From Lachnospiraceae bacterium (GTDB taxonomy: Bacteria; Bacillota; Clostridia; Lachnospirales; Lachnospiraceae), in assembly GCA_017540605.1 (NCBI GenBank), contig JAFYAS010000045.1:1-64000 (forward strand): DNA of 64,000 nucleotides. Reading direction: 5' to 3'. Of this stretch, positions 44,126-52,419 are shown one piece after another. The notes below the pieces were generated by a model, which was not told where the DNA came from, did no database searches, and saw only the letters and a list, made by a program, of their open reading frames with translations. Position 1 is the first letter of the stretch; each line of letters begins with the position of its first letter. The position numbers and the translations under genes are program-made.

Positions 44126-45889
44126 ATGGCATTTGACGGAATATGTGTGGCAGGTCTTGTGAGAGAGCTTAATGCACTTTTGACAGATAGTCACATAAGT
44201 AAGATATATCAGCCTGAGGCTGACGAACTTAATATAGTTTTTAAGACACCAAAGACCGAGGAGCATGGAAGGGGGAATGTGAGACTTCTTCTTTCAGCTT
44301 CGGCAACCCTTCCCTTGGTTTATGTGATGGAGGACAATAAGACCAATCCTCTGACGGCTCCCAATTTTTGCATGCTATTAAGAAAATACATCGGTAGCGG
44401 AAGAGTTGTTTCTGTCACTCAGCCGGGACTTGAGAGGATCATTGAGTTCAATATCTCGCATCTTGACGAGATGGGAGACGAAAGGCAGAAAAAGCTTATC
44501 ATAGAGCTTATGGGTAAGCACAGCAACATCATTTTCGTGGACGATAAGGGGATGATAGTTGACAGTATCAAGCATATCGGTGCTCAGATAAGCTCTGTCA
44601 GGGAGGTCTTTCCCGGACGGGAGTATGTTTATCCTCCTGTAAATGATAAGCTGTCGCCATTTGAGGTTAATAAAGACGTGTTTTATAGGCTGCTTGAAAA
44701 GCCGGATACCGTATCTAAGGCTTTACTTTTGGGACTTCAGGGATTTTCTTTTTCAATGCTTTCAGAGCTTTCTTATAGAGCGGAGGTTGATGGAGAGCAG
44801 AGCACAGCTGCTCTTTCGGTCGATGATAAGGAGAGACTCTTTGGGGAATTTGAAAGGCTGATAGCGGATATTTCTACCGGTTCATATTCGCCCTCAATAT
44901 ATTATGATGGTGAAGAACCAAAGGAATTCTCAGCACTTCCTTTCACTATGCTTTCAGATCTTTCGAGGGTGGATTTTCCTGATTGCTCCGCAATGGTCAG
45001 GAATTATTATTCCGGAAAAGAAAGCTTTTCAAGAATGAGGCAAAAATCATCTGATCTTAGAAGGATAGTGAGCAATGCTATCGAGAGAGCAGGTAAGAAA
45101 TATGATCTTCAGATGAAACAATTAAAGGATACAGACAAACGAGAGAAGTTCAAGGTGTACGGTGAGCTCATACACACCTACGGCTATGGAGTGGAAGAGG
45201 GAGCGAAGGAATTTAAAGCGCTCAATTATTATACCAATGAAGAAATAACCATTCCTCTTGATCCTACCATAAGTGTAATGGAGAATGGAAAGAAATATTT
45301 TGACAGATATGACAAGCTAAAACGCACCTATGACGCGTTAGTTGTTCTTACAAAGGAGACAAAGGCAGAGCTTGATTATCTTTTATCTGTTCAGAATGCC
45401 CTTGATATAGCAGCGAGTGAAGCTGATCTTACTGAGATAAAGGAAGAGCTTATAGAATCGGGCTTTATCAGAGCAAAGAGACAAACAGATAAGAAGAAGA
45501 GAGAGGAAAAGGCAAAGCCTCTTCATTTCATTTCCTCAGATGGTTTTCATATGTATGTGGGAAAGAATAATCTCCAAAATGATCATCTGACATTTTCATT
45601 TGCAAATGCAGGTGATATGTGGTTCCATGCAAAGAAAATGCCGGGCTCCCATGTGATCGTAAGGCTTGAAGGGGCCGGAGATCTACCTGATGCCACATAC
45701 AACGAGGCGGGAAGACTTGCGGCATATTTTTCTTCCGGAAAGACAAGTCCCAAGGTGGAGATTGATTATACAAGAAGAGGAGAGTTAAAAAAGCCCCCCG
45801 GAGCAAAACCGGGATATGTGATCTATCACAAGAATTATTCTATGATCTCAGAACCCGATATAAAGGGGATAGAGGAAGTGAAACAGTAG
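44126..45889 (+). CDS. rqcH: RqcH/NFACT ribosome quality-control protein
   Basis: 587 residues from the ATG at 44126, with AAGGATAAGAAA upstream; an earlier in-frame ATG lies inside the glgA terminator. The N-terminal NFACT-N domain (MAFDGICVAGLVRELNALL), the central coiled coils (about 260-420) and the NFACT-R domain with HMYVGKNNLQNDHLTFSFAN and MPGSHVIVR are all present. RqcH binds the stalled 50S subunit and recruits tRNA-Ala to add C-terminal alanine tails that mark nascent chains for degradation. Older names call it a fibronectin-binding protein. Confidence 0.93.
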   Translation: MAFDGICVAGLVRELNALLTDSHISKIYQPEADELNIVFKTPKTEEHGRGNVRLLLSASATLPLVYVMEDNKTNPLTAPNFCMLLRKYIGSGRVVSVTQPGLERIIEFNISHLDEMGDERQKKLIIELMGKHSNIIFVDDKGMIVDSIKHIGAQISSVREVFPGREYVYPPVNDKLSPFEVNKDVFYRLLEKPDTVSKALLLGLQGFSFSMLSELSYRAEVDGEQSTAALSVDDKERLFGEFERLIADISTGSYSPSIYYDGEEPKEFSALPFTMLSDLSRVDFPDCSAMVRNYYSGKESFSRMRQKSSDLRRIVSNAIERAGKKYDLQMKQLKDTDKREKFKVYGELIHTYGYGVEEGAKEFKALNYYTNEEITIPLDPTISVMENGKKYFDRYDKLKRTYDALVVLTKETKAELDYLLSVQNALDIAASEADLTEIKEELIESGFIRAKRQTDKKKREEKAKPLHFISSDGFHMYVGKNNLQNDHLTFSFANAGDMWFHAKKMPGSHVIVRLEGAGDLPDATYNEAGRLAAYFSSGKTSPKVEIDYTRRGELKKPPGAKPGYVIYHKNYSMISEPDIKGIEEVKQ

Positions 45890-45897
45890 TTGCACTC

Positions 45898-45926
45898 TTG
45901 TATTGATGTTATATTTGTGTTATAAT
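45898..45926 (+). promoter_or_regulatory. Promoter of yicC
   Basis: -35 TTGTAT (45898-45903) and -10 TATAAT (45921-45926) are 17 nt apart, 80 bp before the yicC ATG. Confidence 0.65.
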
Positions 45927-46005
45927 GTATTGTCTGCAAAAAGGCGTTTATTCTTTGCGCCCTGTTGCATGCATTATGGGCATTACTATTATATGGAGAA
46001 GTAAG

Positions 46006-46884
46006 ATGATCAAAAGTATGACAGGCTTCGGAAGAAGTGAGATTTCCGAAGGCGACAGGAAGGTAGTAGTAGAGATAAAGGCTGTCAATCACAGATATTG
46101 TGATATGAATATCAAGCTTCCAAAAAAGCTTGGATATTTTGAAAGTTTTGTGAGAACCATACTGAAGGAATATATCAATCGCGGAAAGATCGATATATTT
46201 ATGACTTATGAGGATCTGAGTGAGACTCAGGCTACTGTTAAATATAATGCAAGTGTAGCCGGAGAGTATTATAATTATCTGAAGCAAATGAGCGAGACTT
46301 TTGGTATATCCGCTGATATCACCGCCGGTCAGCTTGCAAGATTCCCTGAGGTATTTACCCTTGAGGAGCAATCAGCTGACGAGGAGGAGATCAAGAGGAT
46401 CATAGAGAAGGCTGTGAGAGAGGCCTCAGAAGGCTTTGTGGAAAGCAGGATCAAGGAAGGCGATCAGCTTACGAAGGATCTTATCGCAAAGCTCAAGGCT
46501 ATGAAGGATATGGTTGCTTTTGTGGATGAGCATTCCGGAGATATCCTTGAAAGCTACAGAGAGACACTTACCAAGAAGGTTGAAGAGCTTTTAGGCCAGA
46601 CTCCCATAGATGAGAGCAGGATAGCAACTGAGGTTGTCATATACGCCGACAAGATATGCGTAGACGAAGAGACAGTTCGACTAAACAGCCATATCGACAA
46701 TATGATAGATATCTTAACTGAGGGTGGCGCTGTTGGTAGAAAGCTTGATTTCGTCGCTCAGGAGATGAACAGAGAGGCCAATACGATCCTCTCAAAGGCC
46801 AACTCCCTTGAGATATCAAATAAAGCTATCGACCTGAAGACAGAGATAGAAAAAGTAAGGGAGCAAATTCAAAACATAGAGTGA
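46006..46884 (+). CDS. yicC: YicC-family endoribonuclease
   Basis: 292 residues from the ATG at 46006, preceded by GGAGAAGTAAG; a longer frame from 45925 would begin on the -10 box. The start MIKSMTGFGRSEI and the C-terminal DUF1732 region (LDFVAQEMNREANTILSKAN) are diagnostic. YicC proteins are RNases; the Bacillus homologue is YloC. In relatives remA follows before gmk, but here a palindromic element occupies that place. Confidence 0.92.
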   Translation: MIKSMTGFGRSEISEGDRKVVVEIKAVNHRYCDMNIKLPKKLGYFESFVRTILKEYINRGKIDIFMTYEDLSETQATVKYNASVAGEYYNYLKQMSETFGISADITAGQLARFPEVFTLEEQSADEEEIKRIIEKAVREASEGFVESRIKEGDQLTKDLIAKLKAMKDMVAFVDEHSGDILESYRETLTKKVEELLGQTPIDESRIATEVVIYADKICVDEETVRLNSHIDNMIDILTEGGAVGRKLDFVAQEMNREANTILSKANSLEISNKAIDLKTEIEKVREQIQNIE

Positions 46885-46889
46885 TAAAG

Positions 46890-47048
46890 GTGAGCAAGGA
46901 GCCGGCAATGCGCTGGCGCAATTGCAGGCTCTTTGCGAGCCTAACAGGTATGAGCATGAAGCAATCTGCGAAGCAGATTGTGGGAATGCGAATAGCTGTA
47001 GAATTGCGGGAGCGAAGCGGAGCAATTCGTGTTATTACGAAGGATTAA
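46890..47048 (+). repeat. Palindrome-rich intergenic element between yicC and gmk
   Basis: A GC-richer stretch with several nested inverted repeats: CAATCTGC-GAA-GCAGATTG (about 46971-46989), GAATTGC paired with GCAATTC around GGGAGCGAAGCGGA (about 47001-47028), and GAGCC/GGCTC around 46901-46930. A GTG-started frame of 52 codons spans it, and another frame reads through on the minus strand, as often happens with REP-like elements. I regard it as a non-coding repeat element rather than a gene. Its copy number elsewhere is unknown. Confidence 0.6.
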
Positions 47049-47065
47049 TATAAAGGGGTGATCAC

Positions 47066-47680
47066 ATGGCGAAGAAAGGTACATTGATAGTTATTTCAGG
47101 CTTTTCCGGTGCAGGGAAGGGAACTGTTGTAAAGAAGCTTGTTGAGGAATACGGATATTCATTATCCATTTCCGCCACCACCAGAGAGCCGAGAGAGGGC
47201 GAGGTCGACGGCAAGGATTATTTCTTTAAGTCGGTTGACGAATTCAGAACCCTCATAGATTACAACGGTTTTATAGAGTGGGCGATGTATGTTGACAATT
47301 ATTACGGAACCCCAAGAGCCTATGTAGAAAAGGAGCTTGCAGAGGGTAGAAATGTCATCCTTGAGATTGAGGTTCAGGGTGCCATGAAGGTCAAGGAGCA
47401 ATATCCTGATGCAGTGCTTGTATTCCTTACCACAAAGAATGCGCAGGTACTTAAGGAGAGACTTGAAGGCAGAGGCACAGAGGATGAGGCCACTATAAAT
47501 AAGCGTATGAAGAGAGCCGCCGAAGAGGTCAAGCAGATGGAAAGCTACGAATACATCGTGATAAATGATGACCTTGATGTATGTGTCCATACTATTCACG
47601 GCATACTCTTGGCAAAGAGAAGCGAGCTTGCTGAAAGTTCTGAGATCATCGAAGAGATGAAGAGAGGACTTAACAGTTAA
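47066..47680 (+). CDS. gmk: Guanylate kinase
   Basis: 204 residues. P-loop GFSGAGKGTVVKKL (about 12-25), the GMP-binding TTREPREGEVDGKDYFF stretch, and the lid region are standard. It converts GMP to GDP with ATP. AAGGGGTGATCAC precedes the ATG. It is followed by rpoZ as in other Firmicutes. Confidence 0.96.
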   Translation: MAKKGTLIVISGFSGAGKGTVVKKLVEEYGYSLSISATTREPREGEVDGKDYFFKSVDEFRTLIDYNGFIEWAMYVDNYYGTPRAYVEKELAEGRNVILEIEVQGAMKVKEQYPDAVLVFLTTKNAQVLKERLEGRGTEDEATINKRMKRAAEEVKQMESYEYIVINDDLDVCVHTIHGILLAKRSELAESSEIIEEMKRGLNS

Positions 47681-47740
47681 CATAGTTTATTAAGGCAATG
47701 CCTTATATATAAATAATCAAGAGCTAAAGGAGATACAGAT

Positions 47741-48025
47741 ATGTTACATCCGTCTTATACCGATCTTATGGAAGTTGTAAACAGCGATGTTGAGCCCGGC
47801 GAGCAGCCTGTGGTACAGAGCAGATATTCTATTGTTATGGCAGCCTCAAAGCGTGCCAGACAGATCATCACCGAAAGAGGAGTTGTGAAAGAGAACAAAG
47901 ATCCTCAAAAGGATATCAGGTACAATGAGCACATTGTGATCAAGTGCCTTCCCAAGCCTCTTTCTGTTGCAGTTGGTGAGCTTTATTCGGGCAAGGTCAA
48001 GATTCTTGGCGATGAAGAGGAATAA
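47741..48025 (+). CDS. rpoZ: RNA polymerase omega subunit
   Basis: 94 residues. The core SRYSIVMAASKRARQI is the omega signature that supports beta-prime folding. AAAGGAGATACAGAT precedes the ATG. The gmk-rpoZ neighbourhood is conserved. Confidence 0.93.
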   Translation: MLHPSYTDLMEVVNSDVEPGEQPVVQSRYSIVMAASKRARQIITERGVVKENKDPQKDIRYNEHIVIKCLPKPLSVAVGELYSGKVKILGDEEE

Positions 48026-48088
48026 GATTTAAGACTATGAGATGTCACTATATTGTGGCATCTCATTTTTAGCGGAAAGGAAAGAAAT

Positions 48089-49594
48089 ATGAAGCTTGAT
48101 ATATTACTTGAGGGACTGAGCTTTGATATACTGTCAGGATCCACTGATGTTGATATTCAGACAATCTCCGGTGATTCAAGGACTATTGGAGCTGGTTCCC
48201 TGTTTTTTTGCGTAAAGGGTGCTGCATTTGACGGCCATGAATTCGCAGAGGATGTGGCCAAAAAGGGTGCGGTTGCATTGATAGTTGAAAAAGAAGTGAA
48301 GCTTGATCCTTCATATTCGGTAACAATTGTTAAGGTTGACAGTGTAAGGCATGCCATGGGTATAGTTGCAGCTGCTTTTTACGGACAACCTGCAAAGGAG
48401 CTTACCGTGATCGGTATCACAGGCACCAAGGGCAAGACCACCACTACCTATATGATAAGAGAGATGCTTGAGGGATCGGGAATCAAGACAGGTCTTATCG
48501 GAACCATAGAGACCATCATAGGTGATGAACATATACCTTCGGTTAATACTACTCCTGAGTCTTTAAAGATTCATGAGTATCTGAGGAAAATGGTTGATAT
48601 TGGATGTAAGAGCGTAGTTATGGAGGTTTCCTCACAGGCTATGATGCTTGATCGTGTGAGCGGACTCTTCTTTGACTATGCCATTTTCTCCAATCTCTCA
48701 GAGGATCATATTGGACCCAACGAGCATGGAAGCTTTGAGGAATACAGAGATTGGAAGAAGAAGCTTTTTGATATTACAAAGGTTGGTATCTTCAATGCTG
48801 ATGACGAGCATGCCGAATATATGATGGCAGATCATTCTTGTGATAAGCTTACCTACGGACTTAAGAATCCTGCTGATTACAAGGCTGATGATGCACATAT
48901 GTACAATGAAAATGCTGTGCTTGGTGTTGAATATACTATTTCCGGAAAGATGACCGGAGAGATAAAGGTTGATATGCCCGGTGATTTCAGTGTCCACAAT
49001 TCCCTTGCAGCCATTGCTGTTGCCAAGGCCATGGGGGCATCGGATGAGGTTATAAAGAAAGTGCTTACCGGAATAAAGGTAAGGGGTAGAGTTGAGCTTA
49101 TTCCTATCAGTGATGCATTTACCATTATGATAGATTATGCCCACAATGCCATGAGTCTTGAGAGCCTTTTAAAGAGTCTGAAGCTTTATGAACCGAAGAG
49201 ACTGGTGACTCTTTTTGGCTGTGGTGGAAACAGGGCAAAGAGCAGGCGCTTTGAGATGGGTGAAGTATCAGGAAATATGTCAGATCTTACCATCATTACC
49301 TCTGACAATCCCCGTGACGAGGATCCTGATATGATCATGGCTGATATAGTAACAGGCATTTCAAAAACTACCGGTGAATACATCGAGATAGCTGATCGCA
49401 AGGATGCCATTCGCTATGCTATCATGAACGCTAAAGAGGGAGATGTCATTGTGTTAGCCGGTAAAGGTCATGAGGATTACCAGATCATTAAGGGTGTAAA
49501 GCACCATATGGATGAGAGAGAGCTGATCGGAGAGATACTGAAGGAGGAAGACGTTGAGAAGATATGCGGATATAATAATAGATATTTCGCATGA
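48089..49594 (+). CDS. murE: MurE UDP-MurNAc-tripeptide ligase, meso-DAP type
   Basis: 501 residues from the ATG at 48089 (AAAGGAAAGAAAT upstream; a frame from 48053 is an artefact). The ATP loop GITGTKGKTTTTYMI (about 108-122), the central Mur-ligase domain and the C-terminal domain are present. The TSDNPRDEDP segment has the DNPR motif that in known MurE enzymes goes with meso-diaminopimelate, not lysine, so the wall is expected to be of the DAP type. It overlaps priA by 41 bases. Confidence 0.93.
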   Translation: MKLDILLEGLSFDILSGSTDVDIQTISGDSRTIGAGSLFFCVKGAAFDGHEFAEDVAKKGAVALIVEKEVKLDPSYSVTIVKVDSVRHAMGIVAAAFYGQPAKELTVIGITGTKGKTTTTYMIREMLEGSGIKTGLIGTIETIIGDEHIPSVNTTPESLKIHEYLRKMVDIGCKSVVMEVSSQAMMLDRVSGLFFDYAIFSNLSEDHIGPNEHGSFEEYRDWKKKLFDITKVGIFNADDEHAEYMMADHSCDKLTYGLKNPADYKADDAHMYNENAVLGVEYTISGKMTGEIKVDMPGDFSVHNSLAAIAVAKAMGASDEVIKKVLTGIKVRGRVELIPISDAFTIMIDYAHNAMSLESLLKSLKLYEPKRLVTLFGCGGNRAKSRRFEMGEVSGNMSDLTIITSDNPRDEDPDMIMADIVTGISKTTGEYIEIADRKDAIRYAIMNAKEGDVIVLAGKGHEDYQIIKGVKHHMDERELIGEILKEEDVEKICGYNNRYFA

Positions 49595-51791
49595 AGCTGT
49601 TGACAGGGTATTTCAATATGCCGTGCCTTGGGAGCTTATTTCCGATATAGATATCGGTGATGAAGTGATCGTTCCTTTTGGAAGAGGTGATACCGAGAGA
49701 AAGGGCTATGTGACCGGTTTTTCTGACGAGACCTCTTATGATGAGTCCAAGATAAAGGAGATCATCGGAAAATCTGATACCATATCCATCAACAAGAGAT
49801 TCATTAAGCTCGCATTTTGGATAAAAACCAATTTTGGCGGTACAATGATACAGGCCTTAAAGACGGTGCTTCCCGTAAAGGAAAAGATAAAGGCTCAGGA
49901 AAAAAAGACGGTGATCTTTAAGGCTTCTATGGATGATGTGGAAGCAATCCGCGCAAAGTATGTAAAGAGTCGAAGCAGTGCAAAGCTGAGACTCTTTAAT
50001 GAGCTTATAGAGGAGAAGGCGCTGCCATTTGAGATAGTACGTGATAAGCTTCATATTTCGTCGGTTACACTTAAGTCCCTGGAAAAGGATGGAGTGATCG
50101 AGATCATCTCAGAGCAGGAATATAGACAGGTGGCGCAATATGCAAGTGCAAAGGATATAGGCTTTGAGCTTAATGAGTATCAATTAAGCGCTATAGAAGC
50201 GGTAGCGGGAGATTTTGAAAAGGGTATTAGTAATACATATCTTCTCTATGGTGTGACAGGAAGCGGTAAGACAGAGGTATATATCGAGTGTATCAGAAGA
50301 GTAGTTGCTTCGGGAAAGCAAGCAATTATGCTGATACCGGAGATAGCTCTTACATATCAGACTGTAAAGCGTTTTAGAAGGGTGTTTGGAGATCGTGTGA
50401 CCATACTTCATTCGAAGCTTTCCAAGGGCGAAAAATACGATCAGTATCTGCGTGTCACAAGAGGAGAAGTGGATGTGGTCATAGGTCCGAGGTCGGCACT
50501 TTTCGTGCCATTTGAGAGACTTGGACTTATAGTGATAGATGAGGAGCATGAAAGCTCATATAAAAGTGACAAGCTTCCTGCATTTCATGCGAGAGAGGTA
50601 GCCGAATATATTGCAAAGGATAGTGGAGCAAGTCTTCTTTTAGGCTCTGCCACTCCCTCTGTAACAAGCTTTTATAGGGCAAGGCGCGGAGAGATAAAGC
50701 TTATTTCGTTGCCGGAAAGAGCGGGAGCGGGAGAGCTGGCTGAGGTAGAGCTTACCGACCTTCGTGAGGAGCTCAAAAAGGGCAACAGAACACCATTTGG
50801 AGCTGTTTTAAAAAGGCGTATAGAAGACGCATTGGCTGCCAATGAACAGGTTATGCTATTTATAAACAGAAGAGGCTTTGAAAGTTCAATTTCCTGCAGA
50901 AGTTGCGGTGAGGTGATCACATGTCCTCACTGTGATGTGGCTTTGACGTTACATGGAAGGTCAAAACTTATCTGCCATTATTGCGGATTTGAGATAGGAT
51001 ATACAAAGAAATGTCCTGCCTGTGGGGCGGAGCATCTGGCAGGCTTTAAGATGGGAACGGAAAAGCTTGTTGAGCTTACCGAGAAAACATTTCCCGGGGC
51101 CAGAGTTCTTCGTATGGATACAGACACTGTCAGAAGAAAGGATGGACACGAGGAGATACTTGAAAAATTCGCTCTTCACGAGGCAGATATCCTTGTGGGG
51201 ACCCAGATGATCGTAAAGGGGCACGATTTTGCCAATGTGACGGTCATGGGGATCATGCTTGCAGATATGTCCTTAAATGATGCTGATTATATGGCGGCTG
51301 AGCGAACTTTTGAGCTGCTTACACAGGCAGCGGGAAGGGCAGGTAGAGCTGACAAGAAGGGTTATGTGGTGATTCAGACCTATAGGCCCGATCACTATAG
51401 CATTGTAAATGCAATGAAACAGGATTATGATGCATTTTTCGGAGAAGAGATAGCATACAGGGAAATGCTTGGATTTCCACCGGCTTATCATATGCTTGGA
51501 ATACTTGTGACTTCTGAAAAAGAGGCATACGCTGATGCTTTGGCACTTAATATTGCGGATCATATCAAGCGTGAATTTGCCTCGGAAGACCGAAGGGTGA
51601 AGGTCATCGGTCCCGGTACTTCTATCATTTCAAAGATAAATGATGTTTTCAGAAGAGTGGTATATGTAAGGCATACAGAACACAGGAATCTTGTTGAGAT
51701 AAAAGACGAGATGGAAGCTGTGCTTGAGAAGAAGGGCTTGCCCTCACATGCCCGGATCATGTTTGATTTTGATCCTGTTAGGACTCTTTAA
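49554..51791 (+). CDS. priA: Primosomal helicase PriA
   Basis: 745 residues, starting with TTG at 49554 inside murE. A full AAGGAGG (49541-49547) 6 nt upstream supports this start, and the protein begins as PriA normally does (RRYADIIIDI). The N-terminal DNA-binding region, helicase Walker A GVTGSGKTEVYI (about 229-240), DEEH box, the zinc-binding Cys cluster (CRSCGEVITCPHCD, CHYCG, CPACG; about 447-490) and the C-terminal helicase motifs are all present. It restarts stalled replication forks. Confidence 0.95.
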   Translation: MRRYADIIIDISHEAVDRVFQYAVPWELISDIDIGDEVIVPFGRGDTERKGYVTGFSDETSYDESKIKEIIGKSDTISINKRFIKLAFWIKTNFGGTMIQALKTVLPVKEKIKAQEKKTVIFKASMDDVEAIRAKYVKSRSSAKLRLFNELIEEKALPFEIVRDKLHISSVTLKSLEKDGVIEIISEQEYRQVAQYASAKDIGFELNEYQLSAIEAVAGDFEKGISNTYLLYGVTGSGKTEVYIECIRRVVASGKQAIMLIPEIALTYQTVKRFRRVFGDRVTILHSKLSKGEKYDQYLRVTRGEVDVVIGPRSALFVPFERLGLIVIDEEHESSYKSDKLPAFHAREVAEYIAKDSGASLLLGSATPSVTSFYRARRGEIKLISLPERAGAGELAEVELTDLREELKKGNRTPFGAVLKRRIEDALAANEQVMLFINRRGFESSISCRSCGEVITCPHCDVALTLHGRSKLICHYCGFEIGYTKKCPACGAEHLAGFKMGTEKLVELTEKTFPGARVLRMDTDTVRRKDGHEEILEKFALHEADILVGTQMIVKGHDFANVTVMGIMLADMSLNDADYMAAERTFELLTQAAGRAGRADKKGYVVIQTYRPDHYSIVNAMKQDYDAFFGEEIAYREMLGFPPAYHMLGILVTSEKEAYADALALNIADHIKREFASEDRRVKVIGPGTSIISKINDVFRRVVYVRHTEHRNLVEIKDEMEAVLEKKGLPSHARIMFDFDPVRTL

Positions 51792-51794
51792 GTC

Positions 51795-51824
51795 TTGACT
51801 TTTTGGCGTATATGTGGCTATAAT
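51795..51824 (+). promoter_or_regulatory. Promoter of def
   Basis: -35 TTGACT (51795-51800) and -10 TATAAT (51819-51824) are 18 nt apart, immediately after priA. Confidence 0.65.
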
Positions 51825-51867
51825 GTCCTTTGTGTGAATTTTTTTAGTTTCTTTAAGGAGTAGAGAG

Positions 51868-52350
51868 ATGGCGATCAGACAGATCAGAGTTGATGATGAT
51901 GAAATATTGAGAAAGCGTTGTAAGCCTGTAAAGGAGATGACGCCTCGAATACAGGAACTTATTGATGACATGTTCGAGACCATGTATGAGAACAATGGAG
52001 TCGGACTTGCGGCGCCTCAGGTAGGTGTATTAAAGAGGATAGTTGTGATCGACCTAAGTACTGATGACAATGAAGAGGAACCCTATTGTCTGATCAATCC
52101 TGAACTCGTGTTTGAAGAAGGCGAGCAGGAAGGCGAAGAGGGATGCCTTAGTGTACCAGGTAAGGCTGCCAAGGTTGTTCGTCCCAATCATGTGATAGTA
52201 AAGGCGTTAAATGAAGATATGGAAGAGATTGAAGTGGAGGGCTTTGAGCTTTTAGCAAGGGCTCTTTGCCATGAGCTCGATCACCTCGACGGTATCATGT
52301 ATACGGATCTTATGGAACCGGGAACCCTGCATAAGGTTGAACAGGAATAA
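51868..52350 (+). CDS. def: Peptide deformylase
   Basis: 160 residues with all three motifs: GVGLAAPQVG (about 47-56), EEGCLSVPG (metal Cys, about 90-98) and CHELDHLDGIMY (metal His pair and catalytic Glu, about 133-144). It removes the N-terminal formyl group from new proteins. fmt, often directly downstream, is not here; a terminator and a convergent gene follow instead. It has its own promoter. Confidence 0.96.
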   Translation: MAIRQIRVDDDEILRKRCKPVKEMTPRIQELIDDMFETMYENNGVGLAAPQVGVLKRIVVIDLSTDDNEEEPYCLINPELVFEEGEQEGEEGCLSVPGKAAKVVRPNHVIVKALNEDMEEIEVEGFELLARALCHELDHLDGIMYTDLMEPGTLHKVEQE

Positions 52351-52351
52351 T

Positions 52352-52393
52352 AAAAATGCTCCAAGCTTAAGTTTGCTTGGAGCATTTTTGTTT
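52352..52393. terminator. Bidirectional terminator
   Basis: A perfect 15-bp stem AAAAATGCTCCAAGC/GCTTGGAGCATTTTT (52352-52366 with 52375-52389) lies between convergent def and the ABC-F gene. Confidence 0.92.
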
Positions 52394-52419
52394 GTAAATT
52401 GTGGAGGGATGCCCTCGTT

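Noticed and set aside
46890-47048. GTG-started 52-codon frame between yicC and gmk
   Set aside because: It is built from inverted repeats, has another frame opposite (46816-47025) and no convincing ribosome site, so it is reported as a repeat element.
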